A program made the position numbers and the translations under genes. DNA of 64,000 nucleotides, from positions 156,012,426 to 156,076,425 of the forward strand of contig NC_090323.1 in assembly GCF_040869045.1 (NCBI RefSeq), read 5' to 3'. Positions 32,511-45,402 of this stretch are shown piece after piece. Origin of the DNA: Eurosta solidaginis (taxonomy: Eukaryota > Arthropoda > Insecta > Diptera > Tephritidae). Position 1 is the stretch's first letter. Each line of letters begins with the position of its first letter. Under the pieces are notes generated by a model that worked only from the letters and a program-made list of their open reading frames with translations, was not told the DNA's origin and ran no database searches.

Positions 32511-34957
32511 TGCTAAGAATTGACGACACTCTGTACTCGCTCTCTGGTACGAAATGGTTTTCCACACTGGACTTGAAAAGCGGCTACTGGCAAGTGGGGG
32601 TGAAGGTGGAAGACAAAGAGAAAACAGCCTTCAGCGTCAGAGATGGTCTTTGGTAATTTACAGTAATGCCCTTTGGACTATATAATGCACCAGCTACTTT
32701 CGAGAGACTCATGGATCAGGTATTGAAAAGTCTACATTGGAAACATGCTTGGTGTACCTGGACGACATCATCGTGTTGGGCAAAAACTTTGATGAACATC
32801 TTAAAAACTTAGAGGAAGTTTTCCAGAGAATAGCTGGCGTTGGTCTAAAGTTAAGTCCCAAAAAGTGTGCGCTGTTTAAAAAGGAAGTAAATTATTTGGG
32901 TCACAAGGTAACGACAGAAGGTGTCCGTACAGCGAATAAAAAGATAAAGGCAGTAAAGGATTGGCCAAGACCACAGAATCTGCATGAATTGAGAAGTTTC
33001 CTTGGGCTGTGCACATATTACCGCCGATTTGTACCAAATTTTGCCAGCGTAGCCCATAGTCTCCACGAGCTAACAAGAAAAAATAAAGCTTTTGAATGGA
33101 AGAAGGAGCAAGAAGTAGCTTTCCAAACATTGAAAGAGCGTTTGTGCACTGCCCCAATGTTGGCGAATCCGATTCCAGGAGCAACGTTTATTTTAGATAC
33201 AGATGCGAGCGGATATGCTATAGGAGGCGTTTTATCACAACTGGTCAATGGACAGGATAAGGTAGTTGCATATTAAAGCCGTTCAATTGGAAAACCAGAG
33301 AGGAACTATTGCGCTGCACGGAGAGAGCTGTTGGCATTGGTAGAGTGCATTAAACATTTCCACAAATACCTCTACGGTCAGCGATTCCACGTCAGGACAG
33401 ATCACGCAGCGTTGAAATGGCTTCTGCAGTTCCGTAATCTGGAAGGACAATTGGCGCGGTGGTTCGAGCGACTACAAAGCTATGACTTTTCCATTGAGCA
33501 TCGAAAAGGTAGTACCCATGGAAATGCTGATGCAATGTCACGAATACCATGTAGTTTGGAATGCAAGCACTGTTCAAAGGCCGAGGCTAAAGAAGACATT
33601 ATAGATGTCCGGCTAATGACTATAACATGTACAGATGAATGGGACAAGGGACAGCTAAGAAAGTGTCAGCTAGAAGATACAGATCTGTCACGTGTTATGC
33701 AAGGTCTCGAACGAAACGAAAGACCAAAAAGAGAAGAGATGTCAGCAGAGAGTCCCATTTCGAAGTCATATTGTGCACAGTGGAACAGATTAGAATTGAT
33801 ATCCGGTTGCCTTCATCGAGTATAAGAGAGTGAGGATGGTAAATGCAAGAAGAAACTGATAGTTGTTCCCAGAAAGATGATTCCTGACGTGCTCAGTGAG
33901 CTGCATAATGGTCCAAGTGGAGGTCATCTTGGAATCACGAAGACGCTCGAGAAAATTAAGCAGATATTCAATTGGGTTGGTTGCCGTTAGTCGGTCACCG
34001 AGTGGATTGCCAACTGCGAGGTATGCAACAGAGCGAAAGAGCCCAAAACACGAAGCCATGGCTGGATGAAGCAGTATATTTCAGGTGCACCATTTGAAAG
34101 GATCGCCATGGATGTCGCAGGTCCATTTGCTACTAGCAACCGCGGAAACAAATACGTACTGGTGGTTATGGATTATTTCAGTAAATGGCCAGAGGTATAC
34201 CCAATCTCAAACCAAGAAGCAGAAACAGTAGCAGAAGTGGTTACAAACGAATGGGTTGCAAGGTATGGTGTACTAATGGAGTTACATTCTGACCAAGGCA
34301 GGAATTTTGAATCAGCTGTGTTCCAGGAAATGTGCAAGAAGTTGGGCATTCGAAAAACACGGACAACTGCATTGCATCCTCAGTCCGATGGTGTGGTGGA
34401 ACGTTTTAATAGAACATTGGAAGAGCATTTAAGGAAAGTAGTAGACAAGTACCATAAGTACTGGGATACACACATATCATTATTCTTGATGGCCTACCGA
34501 TCGGCAATACATGAGACAACGGGCCAAACCACTGCAAAAGTAATTTTTGGCAATGACCTTAGACTGCCAGCTGATTTGAAGTTTGGGATAGATGCCAATG
34601 TGGAGAGAAATGTCAAGAAATCCACTAGTGAAATATGGAAATACATGATCTGATAAGGCAACGAACAAAGATTATGAGTGACAAGATGAAAGCCAGATAC
34701 GATAAAGCACTTAATTCGGAAGGTTTTCAGGAAGGAGATTTGGTGCTGTTATACAACCCACAACGTAAAAAAGGTTTGTCCCCGAAATTGCAGTGAAATT
34801 GGGAAGGCCCATACAAAGTTATAAAACGGACCAACGATGTAGTGTACCGCATACAAACCATCGGTAAACGACGAACCAAAATGAAAGTGGTCCATTTGGA
34901 AAGGCTGGCAACGTTTAGATCGGGAGATTTGTCTGATCGGGACGATGAGACTTAGGT
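32511..34957 (+). pseudogene. Gypsy RT core, RNase H, integrase
   Basis: RT: FSTLDLKSGYWQV, VMPFGL, then VYLDDIIVLG (32751-32780) with the catalytic DD. RNase H: DTDASGYAIGG, RRELLALVE, RTDHAALKWL, GNADAMSR. Integrase: H-H-C-C zinc part (LHNGPSGGH...CEVC), then MDVAGPF, HSDQGRNFES and VVERFNRTLEEH, supplying D, D and E. A GPY/F-like module (NWEGPYKVIK) closes it. Stops at 32653-32655, 33274-33276, 33823-33825 and 33988-33990 and frameshifts near 32720 and 34650 inactivate it. Confidence 0.93.
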
Positions 34958-34966
34958 GGGGGGCCG

Positions 34967-35579
34967 TGTTACGAATATTAGCAAAACTAAGGAGTGCTGC
35001 TATATCTAAGCCGATGCTAAACAGTGATATCATGCACATCCATAGATCAATCATTATGTATCTACATAAACGACACAATAATTGCGTCTACACATATGTA
35101 CCATGTACGTATACGAGCAGCGGATAATCAATGCACAAACACATGCATATATCTGAGATACTCCTGAAAGTATGCAATGAGAGAAGCTATAAAATTGTGC
35201 AGTTGTATTTACAGCTGAGAAATTTGAGAGCTGATGGCAACTAGTAGATTCTGGAAATGGAAGCGCCTAGAATATGCGAACGTTGAAATCAAAGAGTATA
35301 AAAGGCAGCAAATATAGAGGCGCTGGAATTCAGTTTGATTTGAGCTATCAAGCAGTTATTGATTAAGCACGCAATCTGTCGGGCAATAGTAGAGTTTTCA
35401 TTTGAGCTATCAATCAGTTTGGTTATTAAGCCATCTAGTCGCAAAGTATAAGTGTTTTGTGAAGTACTTTAATAAAGGCCATTTTTCCATTATTCAATAT
35501 TGGAGTCATTTATTCAACAGTTTAGTGATTCGAACTTAGCAGAAGGGCAAATAAGAGGATTTGCAATAAAATCGTTACA
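34967..35579 (+). mobile_element. Gypsy 3' LTR (613 bp)
   Basis: Preceded by the polypurine tract GGTGGGGGGCCG (34955-34966). Ends CGTTACA at 35579, followed by ATAT. Confidence 0.92.
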
Positions 35580-35583
35580 ATAT

Positions 35584-36552
35584 TGCTATTTATTTTTCAT
35601 TTGCTAAGTGTTTACTGAATGCTGATGATATAAACTTATTTTCAATAATTAGGGCACCTGAGGATGCCGTGATGTTACAGAACTTCATCAATAAGCTACA
35701 TGTGGTGCGAGAAATATCGTGTTTCTTTGAACACGTCTAAATGTTTTCAAATGACCTTGTCTAAGTCCGTTAACATTTTGAATACAAAATATAGTATATC
35801 TAATTGTGATCTTCAATCCTTTAGTGAGATTAAGGACATTGGCGTTATCTTTGAAACTAAGTTTTCTTTTACCAACCATATAAATTACATAACTTCCAGG
35901 TCATACTCCATGCTTGTTTTTGTTAGACGCAATAGCTCGAAATTTTTTGATCCCTATACTATCAAACTGCTCTATACATATTTTATCAGGTCTCGTTTAG
36001 AATATGCTGCTTTTATTTGGAGACCAAGTAATCTTGCAGCTATAAACAGAATTGAGAGAATACAGAAAGTTTTTCTGAAATACGCCCTTCGGCCGTTAAA
36101 CTTCTCAGTACCCATCCCTTCTTATTCGGCTCGTCTTATGCTCTTAAGTTTGAAGTCTCTTGAAAGTCGTAGATCCATACTTTGCTTATCCTTCACGTAT
36201 GACATTATTAACGGGTCCATTGACTGTCCGTATTTGTTGGAAAAGATTCATTTCAATGTCCCGCAACGCACTCTCCGGAATTTTTATTCTTTCTATGGTG
36301 ATAACTTTAGAACCAACTATGCTAATAATGCCCCTATAAATCGCGCTATTCGTGAGTTTAACTCCCCGAGTAGCATAGTTGCTTTGGACTTGTCGCTCCC
36401 TAAAGCTAATTTTTCGATAATATTTTATTCAGTTCTATAAGTAGTTGGATCCATACGGAACAATAAGTGGATTGTTCTTAATATTTTCAAGTAAATTTTA
36501 TATTCTAGTCTGTAAGGATTGTAACCCAAAGGCTTAAACAATAAACAATATG
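35584..36552 (+). pseudogene. Jockey/CR1-type LINE, RT C-terminal part and 3' UTR
   Basis: Continues the FVLFINDI scrap at 25339. NADD replaces the expected YADD near 35620. An open frame from about 35700 to 36440 encodes KDIGVIFETKFSFTNHI, LLYTYFIRSRLEYAAFIW and NRIERIQKVFLKYAL, standard C-terminal landmarks. The 3' UTR ends in AATAAACAATATGT before DR copy B resumes. Severe 5' truncation is normal for LINE insertions. Confidence 0.88.
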
Positions 36553-36873
36553 TATACAACTATCACCACTCCCTTTTAAAAAGACCCATTAACACCTTTC
36601 ATTTGATACCCATATCGTACAAACGCATTCTAGAGTCACCCCTGGTCCACCTTTATGGCGATATCTCGAGAAGGCGTCCACCTATAGAACTAAGGCCCAC
36701 TCCCTTTTAAAATACTCATTATCACCTTTCGTTGAATACCCATATCGTACAAACAAATTCTAGAGTCACCCCTGGTCCACCTTTATGGCGAGATCTCCAA
36801 AAGGTGTTCACCTACAGAACTAAGGCCCACGCCCTTTTAAAATACTCATTAACACCTTTCATTTGATACCCAT
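36553..36873 (-). mobile_element. DR repeat copy B, second part
   Basis: Three units of the 130-bp array in reverse orientation (GGTCCACCTTTATGGCGA at about 36643 and 36776). Cut at 36873 by another LTR element; the remainder of copy B was not found beyond it. Confidence 0.82.
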
Positions 36874-37100
36874 TGTAGGGTTCTTATTATTTTTATTTAA
36901 CTTTGTATTTTAGTTACTTTGAACTTTGTAATTTTAAAATATATTATCAATATTTTAAGTTTCAATATTGATTTTTCAATTTTCAAAAATTTTTATGATG
37001 GTGAAAAATTTAGAAAGAATTTGATGCATACTTTTAGGTGTTTTAAAAAATATAATTTAAAGTTTTGTTATAAAATAAAAACGTAGTTTTAATTACTATA
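36874..37100 (+). mobile_element. Probable 5' LTR of a second Gypsy element
   Basis: Begins TGTAGGG immediately after DR sequence and ends ..TTACTATA before TTGGCGATCTGCCAG, which looks like a tRNA primer-binding site. The expected terminal CA reads TA. AATAAA is at 37075-37080. No second LTR in the window. Confidence 0.55.
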
Positions 37101-37934
37101 TTGGCGATCTGCCAGTGTGTGAAACATAAAAATAAAAGGTTCAAACGCATTCGCTGCAATCCAGTTTTCGCGATATTCAACGATATAAAGCAAATTTGTT
37201 TACCAAATAGCAAAATCTGATCAGAGGAAAATTAGCAAAACAGACTACAAAAAGCAGACAAAAGGTGGCAGCAACAATAAAGCAGCACCAGCCGTAAATC
37301 AAGAGCGGGCATAAAGCAAAAACAATTATACCAACGCGACTTTAGAAGTTCGACAGAGACAAGTGAAAAATATCAAAGTGTAGTAAATTGACAAAAGAAA
37401 AACTTGAACCAGTGCAGTGTGCTGTTGGAAGAACTCAATAACAAGAAAAGTGTTTTAATATAAAGGCAACCAAAGGTCACCTAAAAAGCTTACAACACAG
37501 AAGTAAAACGCAATGATAGCCAGACATTTACTTATTAAACAATAAGCACCGCATCCTAAAGGACTAAATTAGAGCTTCGTTAGCCACGTGTACCCAGTGA
37601 GCCAAGTCACTGTCAAGCAGGGTTCGAATTATACGAAAAGTGCATCTATTTCTTTTGTACGCTCTACGTAGCGTCCTTACATATTAACTTTAAAAACATC
37701 AAACAATTTTAAAGCCAATGTACAATACATTGTCAAATTTCATCAATCAATTTTAAAGCAATTACACAATTTTAAAAGGGAACAAAATTTTGGAAGAAGA
37801 ATTCTGAGGTTGATTTGTTCTAAGTTAAATATATATATATAGTTTATTTAAACAGTTATTATAAAATATAAATATTTTTTAATATTGATATTTAATATTT
37901 TACTAAATTTGTAAACTCCTTCAATTTAGTTAAA
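37101..37934 (+). other. Leader of the second Gypsy element
   Basis: Long A-rich untranslated region between the primer-binding-like site and the gag ATG at 37935. No ORF. Confidence 0.5.
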
Positions 37935-38666
37935 ATGTTTCATTCTCCACGACACAATACACACACTTCTACACTCACACAAAATTTAAATGATTCGCTT
38001 ATTGATTTACAGAATAATTCTTCCCAAGAAGAATTAGTAAATCCATATGCAAATCAAAATAATTCTGAAATTTGTGCTACATCTGTCAAACTTCCACAAT
38101 TTTGGACTAGTTATCCAGAAGCGTGGTTTATACACGCTGAAACACAGTTTAGCACCAAAAATTTTACTCAAGAGAATACCAAATACGAACACATTATAAC
38201 AGCACTTCCACAAGACGTAATAGTAATAATTTTAGATTTTATCCAAAACCCTCCCCTCACTAACAAGTTTAGTGAACTCAAAAAAGTTTTAATAGAAAGA
38301 CATTCTCTTAGTGAACATTCAAAGCTTGACAAAATCTTAAATGATTCTGAAATGGGTGATCGCAAAACCTCTGAATTTTATCGGTCATTAATTTTGTTAG
38401 CCGGTTCAAATTTTAGTGAAAATATTTTAAAGAGAATTTGGTTGAGAAAACTTCCCAAAAATTTAAATGCAATTTTGGCTAGCTGAAGTTCTAATAATAT
38501 TAACGAATTAGTAAAATTAGCGGATAACCTTTTTGAAGTTATGTATAAAAAAGAAGTTTTCTCAGTAAATACAATATCAGATATAAAAGCTCAAAATTCA
38601 GTTATTGAAAATCTAGTTAAAACCACTTCTTTAATGTGTGAAAGTTTTCAGAAACTTTCTTTGTAG
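37935..38666 (+). pseudogene. Gag of the second Gypsy element (CsRn1/Mag-like)
   Basis: Frame from ATG 37935 encodes VKLPQFWTSYPEAWFIHAE, IITALPQDV and KFSELKKVLIERHSLSE, a Gag core layout I associate with CsRn1-group elements. TGA at 38484-38486 (ASxSSNNINELVKLAD continues in frame) and TAG at 38664-38666 interrupt it. Confidence 0.75.
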
Positions 38667-38733
38667 GTAGCAGAAATTAAAACAGAAGTGTTCTTATAAC
38701 AAAAACAAAGATTCAACAAACTAAATTATTCCG

Positions 38734-40078
38734 TTGTTGAGCGACGAACAACGGAATTTAGAATTTTCGACGCGTCGCTTATTTATTTTTGATAGAGAAA
38801 ACAAACAAAATTTTTTAATTGATAGTGGAGCAGACATTTTGGTATTACCCGCGTCTAAATTTCCTCACACGAAACGTTCAGACATAATTCTCACTGCAGC
38901 TAATGGCTCAACAATTGCCACTTACGGAAAAAGGCTTTTAAACGTAAATTTAGGTTTAAGACGTGAATTTCCCTTTACATTTTTGATTGCGGATATAGCC
39001 AAGCCAATAATTGGCGCTGATTTTCTTTGTAAATATGGTCTTATAGATATTAAACATAAACGTTTAGTAGATCCATTAACCAATCTCTCAGTTAATACGG
39101 TATCTTAATTTTGTGATATTCCATTACCCAAATTATTTGTGGTTGACAATAAATTTACAAAATTATTAAAAAAGTGTTTCCGTCACTTATTTCAGAGCCA
39201 GATTATACTAAACCTGTTAAACATACAGCAGTACATCGACTTGTAACAGAAGGTAGGCTTCCATTTTCTAAGCCCAGGCACTTAGATTTGGTAAAATACA
39301 AAGTGGCGAAAACGGAGTTTTATTTCTTAGTGAAAACAGGCATTTGTCGGCCTCAAATTCTTCAGTAGCATCACCACTTCACCTTGTACCTAAAAAAGAG
39401 TTGAATGATTGGCGTCCATGTGGTGATTTTAGAAGATTGAATATTGTAACTATTCGCGATCGTTATCCCTTACCTTACATTCAGGATTTTAATATGAACC
39501 TTCGTAATAAAACTATATTTTCAAAATTAGATTTAGTTAGGGCATATCACCAAATTCCTATGGCTGAAGAAGATATTTATAAAACTGCTATTACAACTCC
39601 TTTCGGTATGTTTGAATTCATGAGAATGCCTTTCGGACTTAGAAATTCTGCACAAACCTTGCAAAGATTCATAAATGAGGTAGTAGGTGACTTAGATTTT
39701 GTATATGCTTACATCGACGACTTACTTAAGATTTACGTATCCTTTTTCAACGCCTTACAGAGGATGGTTTAAACATAAAACCATGTAAATGTATTTTTGG
39801 TGTGCCTAGTATCGATTTTTTAGCACATAACATTTCTGGAACAGGTATTCGACCTTCTGATGAAAAGGTATCAGCTATTCGCAATTTCGAACGTCCAAAA
39901 TCAGTTCAACAAGCACAGAAATTTATTGGTATGGTAAATTATTATCATAGATACATTCCAAAATTCCAGAATTTACGAACAAAATTTATGATCTAATTAA
40001 TAAAGTAAATAAAAAACGTGACAAAACTTTGGTATGGGACGAAAAATCGAATGAACCTTTTGAATGCATTAAAGATAA
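38734..40078 (+). pseudogene. Pol of the second Gypsy element, truncated
   Basis: Protease DSGADILVLP with IIGADFL in the first frame (38734-39108). RT follows in three frames: [61 protein letters not shown], and YIDD at 39709-39720. After SVQQAQKFIGMVNYYHRYIP the sequence stops near 40078, before RNase H and integrase. Frameshifts near 39340 and 39770. Confidence 0.88.
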
Positions 40079-40102
40079 ATGTATATTGTATGTATATTAT
40101 TT

Positions 40103-40473
40103 GGCGGCCACCGTCGTCTGATGGTAGCGTGCTCCGCCTACCACACCGTTTGCCCTGGGTTCACACCCCGGGCAAGGCAACATCAAAATTCTAGAAATAA
40201 GGGTTTTCAATTAGAAGACAATTTTTCTAAGCGTGGTCGTCTTTCGGCAGTGTTTGGCAAGCACTCCGAGTGTATTTCTGCCATGAAAAGCTCTCAGTGA
40301 AAACTCATCAGCCTTGCAGATGCCGTTCGGAGTCGGCATAAAACAAGTAGGTCCCGTTCCGCCAATTTGTAGGGAAAATCAAGAGGAGCACAACGCAAAT
40401 TGGAAGAGAAGCTCGGCCTTAGATCTCTTCGGAGGTTATCGCGCCTTACATTTATTATTATTATTTTTTTTTT
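40103..40473 (+). mobile_element. tRNA-derived SINE, nearly full length
   Basis: Head with A-box-like TGATGGTAGCG and B box GGGTTCACACCCC; a tRNA-unrelated body (CTCGGCAGTGTTTGGCAAGCACTCC-like, GAAAAGCTCTCAGTG); tail TTTATTATTATTATT with a T run. Matches 43029-43400 over its whole length. Confidence 0.85.
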
Positions 40474-41036
40474 ATAACAAGAAATGGGAAAGAATTCAAA
40501 TCTTGAAAAATGGGCGTGGCAATGCCCCTTTCTTACAATGCATTTCCCAACGTTTCTGGAGCCATAACTCGACGAAAAATTTGGTGTTTAACTGGAAATA
40601 TTTTCAGTAAAAATGGACTAAATCGGTTAGATCGCCTTCTTTTATATAAAAGATTTTGTAAAACTGCGTAGATGCAGGTTATAAGCTATTTCTAGTAAAA
40701 GTTCGAAAATTTCGTTAATAACCCTGCCCTTTTTTTGTAAAAACGCTTTTTAGTACAATGGCACTTGTGTGTTTATGTTTATTGTTCTGTCATATCTTTA
40801 TTTTAAAATAAACAGTAGGGAAATCCTCATATCTGAAGAAAAACTGCATTATTACCCGTTCAAGGTCATTGGTGTTAGCCTCTGTATCCTTTTTGCTTCT
40901 TTTAAACAAAAATTAGTTCAGAATGGAACCATATGTATATGTATTATTGCGCAGTCTCGTAACACTATTAAACACGCAAAACAAACAACAACAGAATTTC
41001 AAGGGTACAGCTGTTTACCCGAACTTAGACTTCCTT
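40474..41036. other. Repeat-like non-coding DNA
   Basis: Contains GGGCGTGGCAATGCCCC and other wording reminiscent of DR, but no long match to the DR copies. No gene. Confidence 0.35.
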
Positions 41037-43478
41037 ATTTTTTATACTCAGTTGAGCAGAGCTCACAGAGTATAATAAGTTTGATTGGATAACGGTTGGT
41101 TGTACAGGTATAAAGGAATCGAGATAGATAGATATAGACTTCCATATATCAAAATTATCAGGATCGAAAAAAAAATTTATTGAGCCATGTCCGTCCGTCC
41201 GTCCGTTAACACGATAACTTGAGTAAATTTTGAGGTATCTTGATGAAATTTGGTATGTAGTTTCCTGAGCACCCATCTCAGATCGCTATTTAAATTAACG
41301 ATATCGGAATATAACCACGCCCACTTTTTCGATATCGAAAATTTCGAAAAACATAAAAAGTGAAATAATTCATTACCAAAGACAGATAAAGCGATGAAGT
41401 TTGGTAGTTGAGTTGAACTTATGACGCAGAATAGAAAATTAGTAAAATTTTGGACAATGGGCGTGGCGCCGCCCACTTTTAAAAGAAGGTAATTTAAAAG
41501 TTTTGCAAGCTGTAATTTGGCAGTCGTTGAAGATATCATGATGAATATTGGCAGGAACGTTACTCCTATTACTATATGTACGCTTAATAAAAACTAGCAA
41601 AATCGGAGAAGGACCACGCCCACTTTTAAAAAAATTCTTTTAAAGTAAAATTTTAACAAAAAATTTAATATCTTTACAGTATATAAGTAAATTATGTCAA
41701 CATTCAACTCCAGTAATGATATGGTGCAACAAAATACAAAAATAAAAGAAAATTTCAAAATGGGCGTGGCTCCGCCCTTTTTTATTAAATTTTTCTAGGA
41801 TACTTTTAATGCCATAAGTCGAACAAAAATTTACCCATTCTTTTGAAATTTGGTAGGGGCATAGATTTTATTACGTTAACTATTTTCTGTGAAAAATCGG
41901 TTGAACCCACGCCCAGTTTTTATACACAGTCGTCCGTCTCCCCTTCCGCATGGCCGTTAACACGCTAATTAGAGCAAAAATCGACATATCTTTACTGAAC
42001 TTAGTTCACGTACTTATCTGAACGCACTTTAACTTGGTATAAAAAATGAATGAAATCCGACTATGACCACGCCCACTTTTTCGATATCGAAAATTACGAA
42101 AAATGAAAAAAATGCCATAATTCTATACCAAATACGAAAAAAGGGATGAAACATGGTAATTGGATTGGCTTACTGACGCGAAATATAACTTTAGAAAAAA
42201 CTTTGTAAAATGGTTGTAACACCTACCATATTAAGGAGAAGAAAATGAAAAAGTTTTGCAGGGCGAAATAAAAAACCCTTGAAATCTTGGCAGGTATTAC
42301 TTATATAAATAAATTAGCGGTATCCAACAGATGATGTTCTGAGTCACCCTGTTCCACATTTTGGTCGATATCTGGAAAACGCCTTCACATATACAACTAC
42401 CACCACTCCCTTTTAAAACTCTCATTAATACCTTTAATTTGATACCAATATCGTACAAGCACATTCTAGAGTCACCCCTGGTCCACCTTTATTGCGATAC
42501 CTCGAAAAGGCGTCCACCTATACAACTACCACCACTCCCTTTTAAAACCCTCATTAATACCTTTAATTTGATACCCATATCGTACAAACAAATTCTAGGG
42601 TCACTCCTGGTCCACCTTTATGGCGATATCTCGAAACGGCGTCCACCTATGGAACTAAGGATCACTCCCTTTTAAAATACTCATTAGCACCTTTTTTTTG
42701 ATACCCATATTGTACAAACAAATTCTAGGGTCACCCCTGGTCCACCTTTATGGAGATATCTCGAAACGGCGTCCACCTATGGAACTAAGGATTACTCCCT
42801 TTTAAAATACTCATTACACCTTTCATTTGATACCCATATCGTACAGGCACATTCTAGAGTCACCCCTGGTCCACCTTAATGGCGATATCCCTAAATGGCG
42901 TCCACCTATAGAACTATGGCCCACTCCCTCATAAAATACTCTTTAATGCCTTTCATTTGATACACATGTCATACAAACACATTCCAGTGTTTCCCTCGGT
43001 TCATTTTCCTACATTGTTATTTTCCCTTGGCGGCCACCGTGGTGTGATGGTAGCGTGCTCCGCCTATCACACCGTATGCCCTGGGTTCAACTCCCGGGCA
43101 AAGCAACATCAAAATTTTAGAAATAAGATTTTTCAATTAGAAGAAAATTTTTCTAAGCGGGGTCGCCCCTCGGCAGTGTTTGGCAAGCACTCCGGGTGTA
43201 TTTCTGCCATGAAAAGCTCTCAGTGAAAACTCATCTGCTTTGCAGGTGCCGTTCGGAGTCGGCATAAAACATGTAGGTCCCGTCCGACCAATTTGTAGGG
43301 AAAATCAAGAGGAGCGCGACGCAAATTGGAAGAGAAGCTCGGCCTTAGATCTCTTCGGAGGTTATCGCGCCTTACATTTATTTTTTATTTTATTTTATTT
43401 TCCCTTATGTTGTCACCATAGCTCTCCACTGAGTATGTAATGTTCGGTTACACCCGAACTTAACCTTCCTTACTTGTT
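41037..43478 (-). mobile_element. DR repeat copy C, most complete, carrying a SINE
   Basis: Runs from the inverted 3' end (TTTTTATACTCAGTTGAG) to the inverted 5' end (TTCGGTTACACCCGAA, CCTTCCTTACTTG). Without the SINE it is about 2.07 kb: the best guide to the full DR structure. It includes both GATATCGAAAA palindromes, the AGTGGGCGTGG boxes and five to six 130-bp units (42380-42990). Confidence 0.9.
43029..43400 (+). mobile_element. tRNA-derived SINE inside DR copy C
   Basis: A-box-like TGATGGTAGCG (43045-43055) and B box GGGTTCAACTCCC (43083-43095). Flanked by duplicates of TTATTTTCCCTT (before 43029 and after the ATTTT tail). Copy A shows the empty site. Confidence 0.9.
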
Positions 43479-43525
43479 GATAGGTAAGTTTTACCAATTA
43501 GTTTCTTTTACACACGAAGTGATGT

Positions 43526-43771
43526 ACATATGAGCCGTTTATTTTGAAAGTGGCATAAGTCATTTCCAACTCATGGTCTTAAATGCATTGTTATTTTTGA
43601 ACGAATGCATATATAGATGGTTCTACAATTATAAAATAATAATAAGAATTGCATCTTTTGGATATTGGACTCTAAAAAACTGGAGGCGAGGAGAGATACA
43701 AACAAATTACCACTGGAACCTAAACGACATGAAATGACTTATGCCACTTTCAAAATAAACGGCTCATATGT
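43526..43771. mobile_element. MITE with perfect 41-bp terminal inverted repeats
   Basis: Arms 43526-43566 and 43731-43771 are exact complements, starting ACATATGAGCCGTTTATTTT. The 164-bp centre has no ORF. Superfamily and target duplication not determined. Confidence 0.85.
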
Positions 43772-44779
43772 CTGTATATTCTAATTTGAGAAAGAAATCA
43801 AACATACAAGCCTTAAGAGAAAAGCTTACACTATTCTGGAGAGCACAGCTAATCAATTTAAGCAATACACGAATTCACTTACAACATTGTCCTTAACATT
43901 TATTGAACAAAAACGCTTTAGCACCACACACGTCTGCACGTAAGAATAGTAAAATAAACACATACGAACATGTATGTACATATGTTTAGCATACATATGT
44001 ATGTTCGTACATACTTGTATAAGTATCAAATCAACAATCAACAAACTCAGAAAATTCAACAAACGCTTTTGGGCAACTTCCAACCTAAATACCTTACTTG
44101 AATATTTAGGCAGTGTTTTCTTCTTGTTCTTCTAGAACTAGTATGAGCTTATATGGTTTGTGCATCCTTCTTTGTTTATTTGTGGATGACTTACTATTCC
44201 ACTACTTACCAGCACATAGTTACATTGTTTTTTGTTTTAGTAGTTGGTTTGGTGGCTATTTGGTGTCTCCAAAGTTTAGCCTGTCTGCACGTATACCGGC
44301 GTTATAAATATGTTAAGATGTGTGTTTGTATTTGTTTATATACTCTGTGAGTGTGAATTGGTTTTATGTGCTAATATGCCTCTCGTTGTAGCAATTCAGT
44401 CAGTAATTCTGCATATGTAAGTGTGTATGTGAATGGACGGCTGTTAGCGAGCTTTTGTATTACATCGCCTCAAATGTTAAATGTTGCTCATGTATGCCCA
44501 GCACGTAAAATGATTTGATTTAAATTTTCCAGATTCAGCCCGTGTTAAATGAAAATGTTTTCCCATTTCCAAAATTATTGCAGTGAAGCACTTTGTGTAT
44601 TTTTTTGTACAGCAAAACCGTGTTTGAATTTTTTTCCACTTCATTATTAATAGAGTATGTACCAATCAAGAAGCATTTTCTTGAAGTTTTACATGTTATA
44701 TTTAGAACCGTTAAAGTTTCAGTTTTGCCTATACAAACCGCCTAGGTGGCGTTTGCCCTTGCGTACCAATGCATACTCA
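43772..44779. other. No gene seen
   Basis: AT-rich DNA with microsatellite-like ACATATGT runs (43965-44010). Short open frames here show no recognisable domain. Confidence 0.4.
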
Positions 44780-45402
44780 GTATCCCTGTTTCGCGATAAC
44801 TAACGCCAATTGAGAGCATTAAAGGAGTTCAAGCCTTCCTGCATCTGCATCTCCCAACTCAATGGAAGGGTCCGCCTTTGTTTGCTTCCAAATACAGGCA
44901 CCCATAGGAATTCTTTATGAGCCGGAGCATTTTCTTTCATTCTCATAACAAGACCTATCCAGCGAAGTCCTTAGGATTTTAATCGGTGCACTTATTCGCA
45001 GGCTCATAAAGTACTGCCATCGGAGCCTGTATTTGGAAACTACGAAGGGGAAGCCTTTCACTGAGCTTGGATCCATAAAGCTCATCAATGAACCTAATTC
45101 GATACCCCCTGTCGGCATCATGAAAAGGTCCCTAATTTTTCGGAAGAGCTTTTATCACGAACACTCCAAGAGTCGTCTCATATTCTCACCGTCAATGATT
45201 CCGAGCCACACATCAGGACAGGTATGTTGGGCGACTTATGCAGTGTGTGTTTTGTTCGTCGAGAGAGAAAGCTTTTCAATTGAAGAAGTTGCATATGTTG
45301 TAATGTTTTAGCTGTTAATACTGGTTCGCAGATAGATGAAGTTCTTCCCAGTTTCGACCCAGGAAGGGGCTGAGAGGAGCTAAAGTTCAGAGAAAGGTGC
45401 AC
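44780..45402 (-). pseudogene. RTE-type LINE C-terminal remnant
   Basis: The minus strand encodes LSRRTKHTLHKSPNIPVLMCGSE, matching LSRRTKIVLYKSLIVPVLLYGAE in the RTE copy at 29237-29330. Farther on, PAHKEF and LPLSWEMQMQEGLNSFNALNWR fit the RTE tail. Many frame breaks. An older insertion of the same clade as 26951-29749 but not the same lineage. Confidence 0.7.

Larger units (their letters stand above)
25359..35579 (+). mobile_element. Ty3/Gypsy LTR retrotransposon with nested RTE LINE and internal duplication
   Basis: Outer ends TGTTAC...GTTACA are flanked by the 4-bp duplication ATAT (25355-25358 and 35580-35583). The order is LTR, gag, [RTE LINE], protease, RT start, [duplicated flank-LTR-gag], rest of RT, RNase H, integrase, LTR. 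Removing the RTE insertion and the 1.69-kb duplicated segment leaves one nearly complete element of about 5.7 kb. No env-like ORF is seen. Stops and frameshifts in gag and pol mean it is inactive. Confidence 0.92.

Noticed and set aside
43029..43101. tRNA gene
   Set aside because: A and B boxes are present but it does not fold as a cloverleaf, and the unit continues into a 370-bp SINE found six times.
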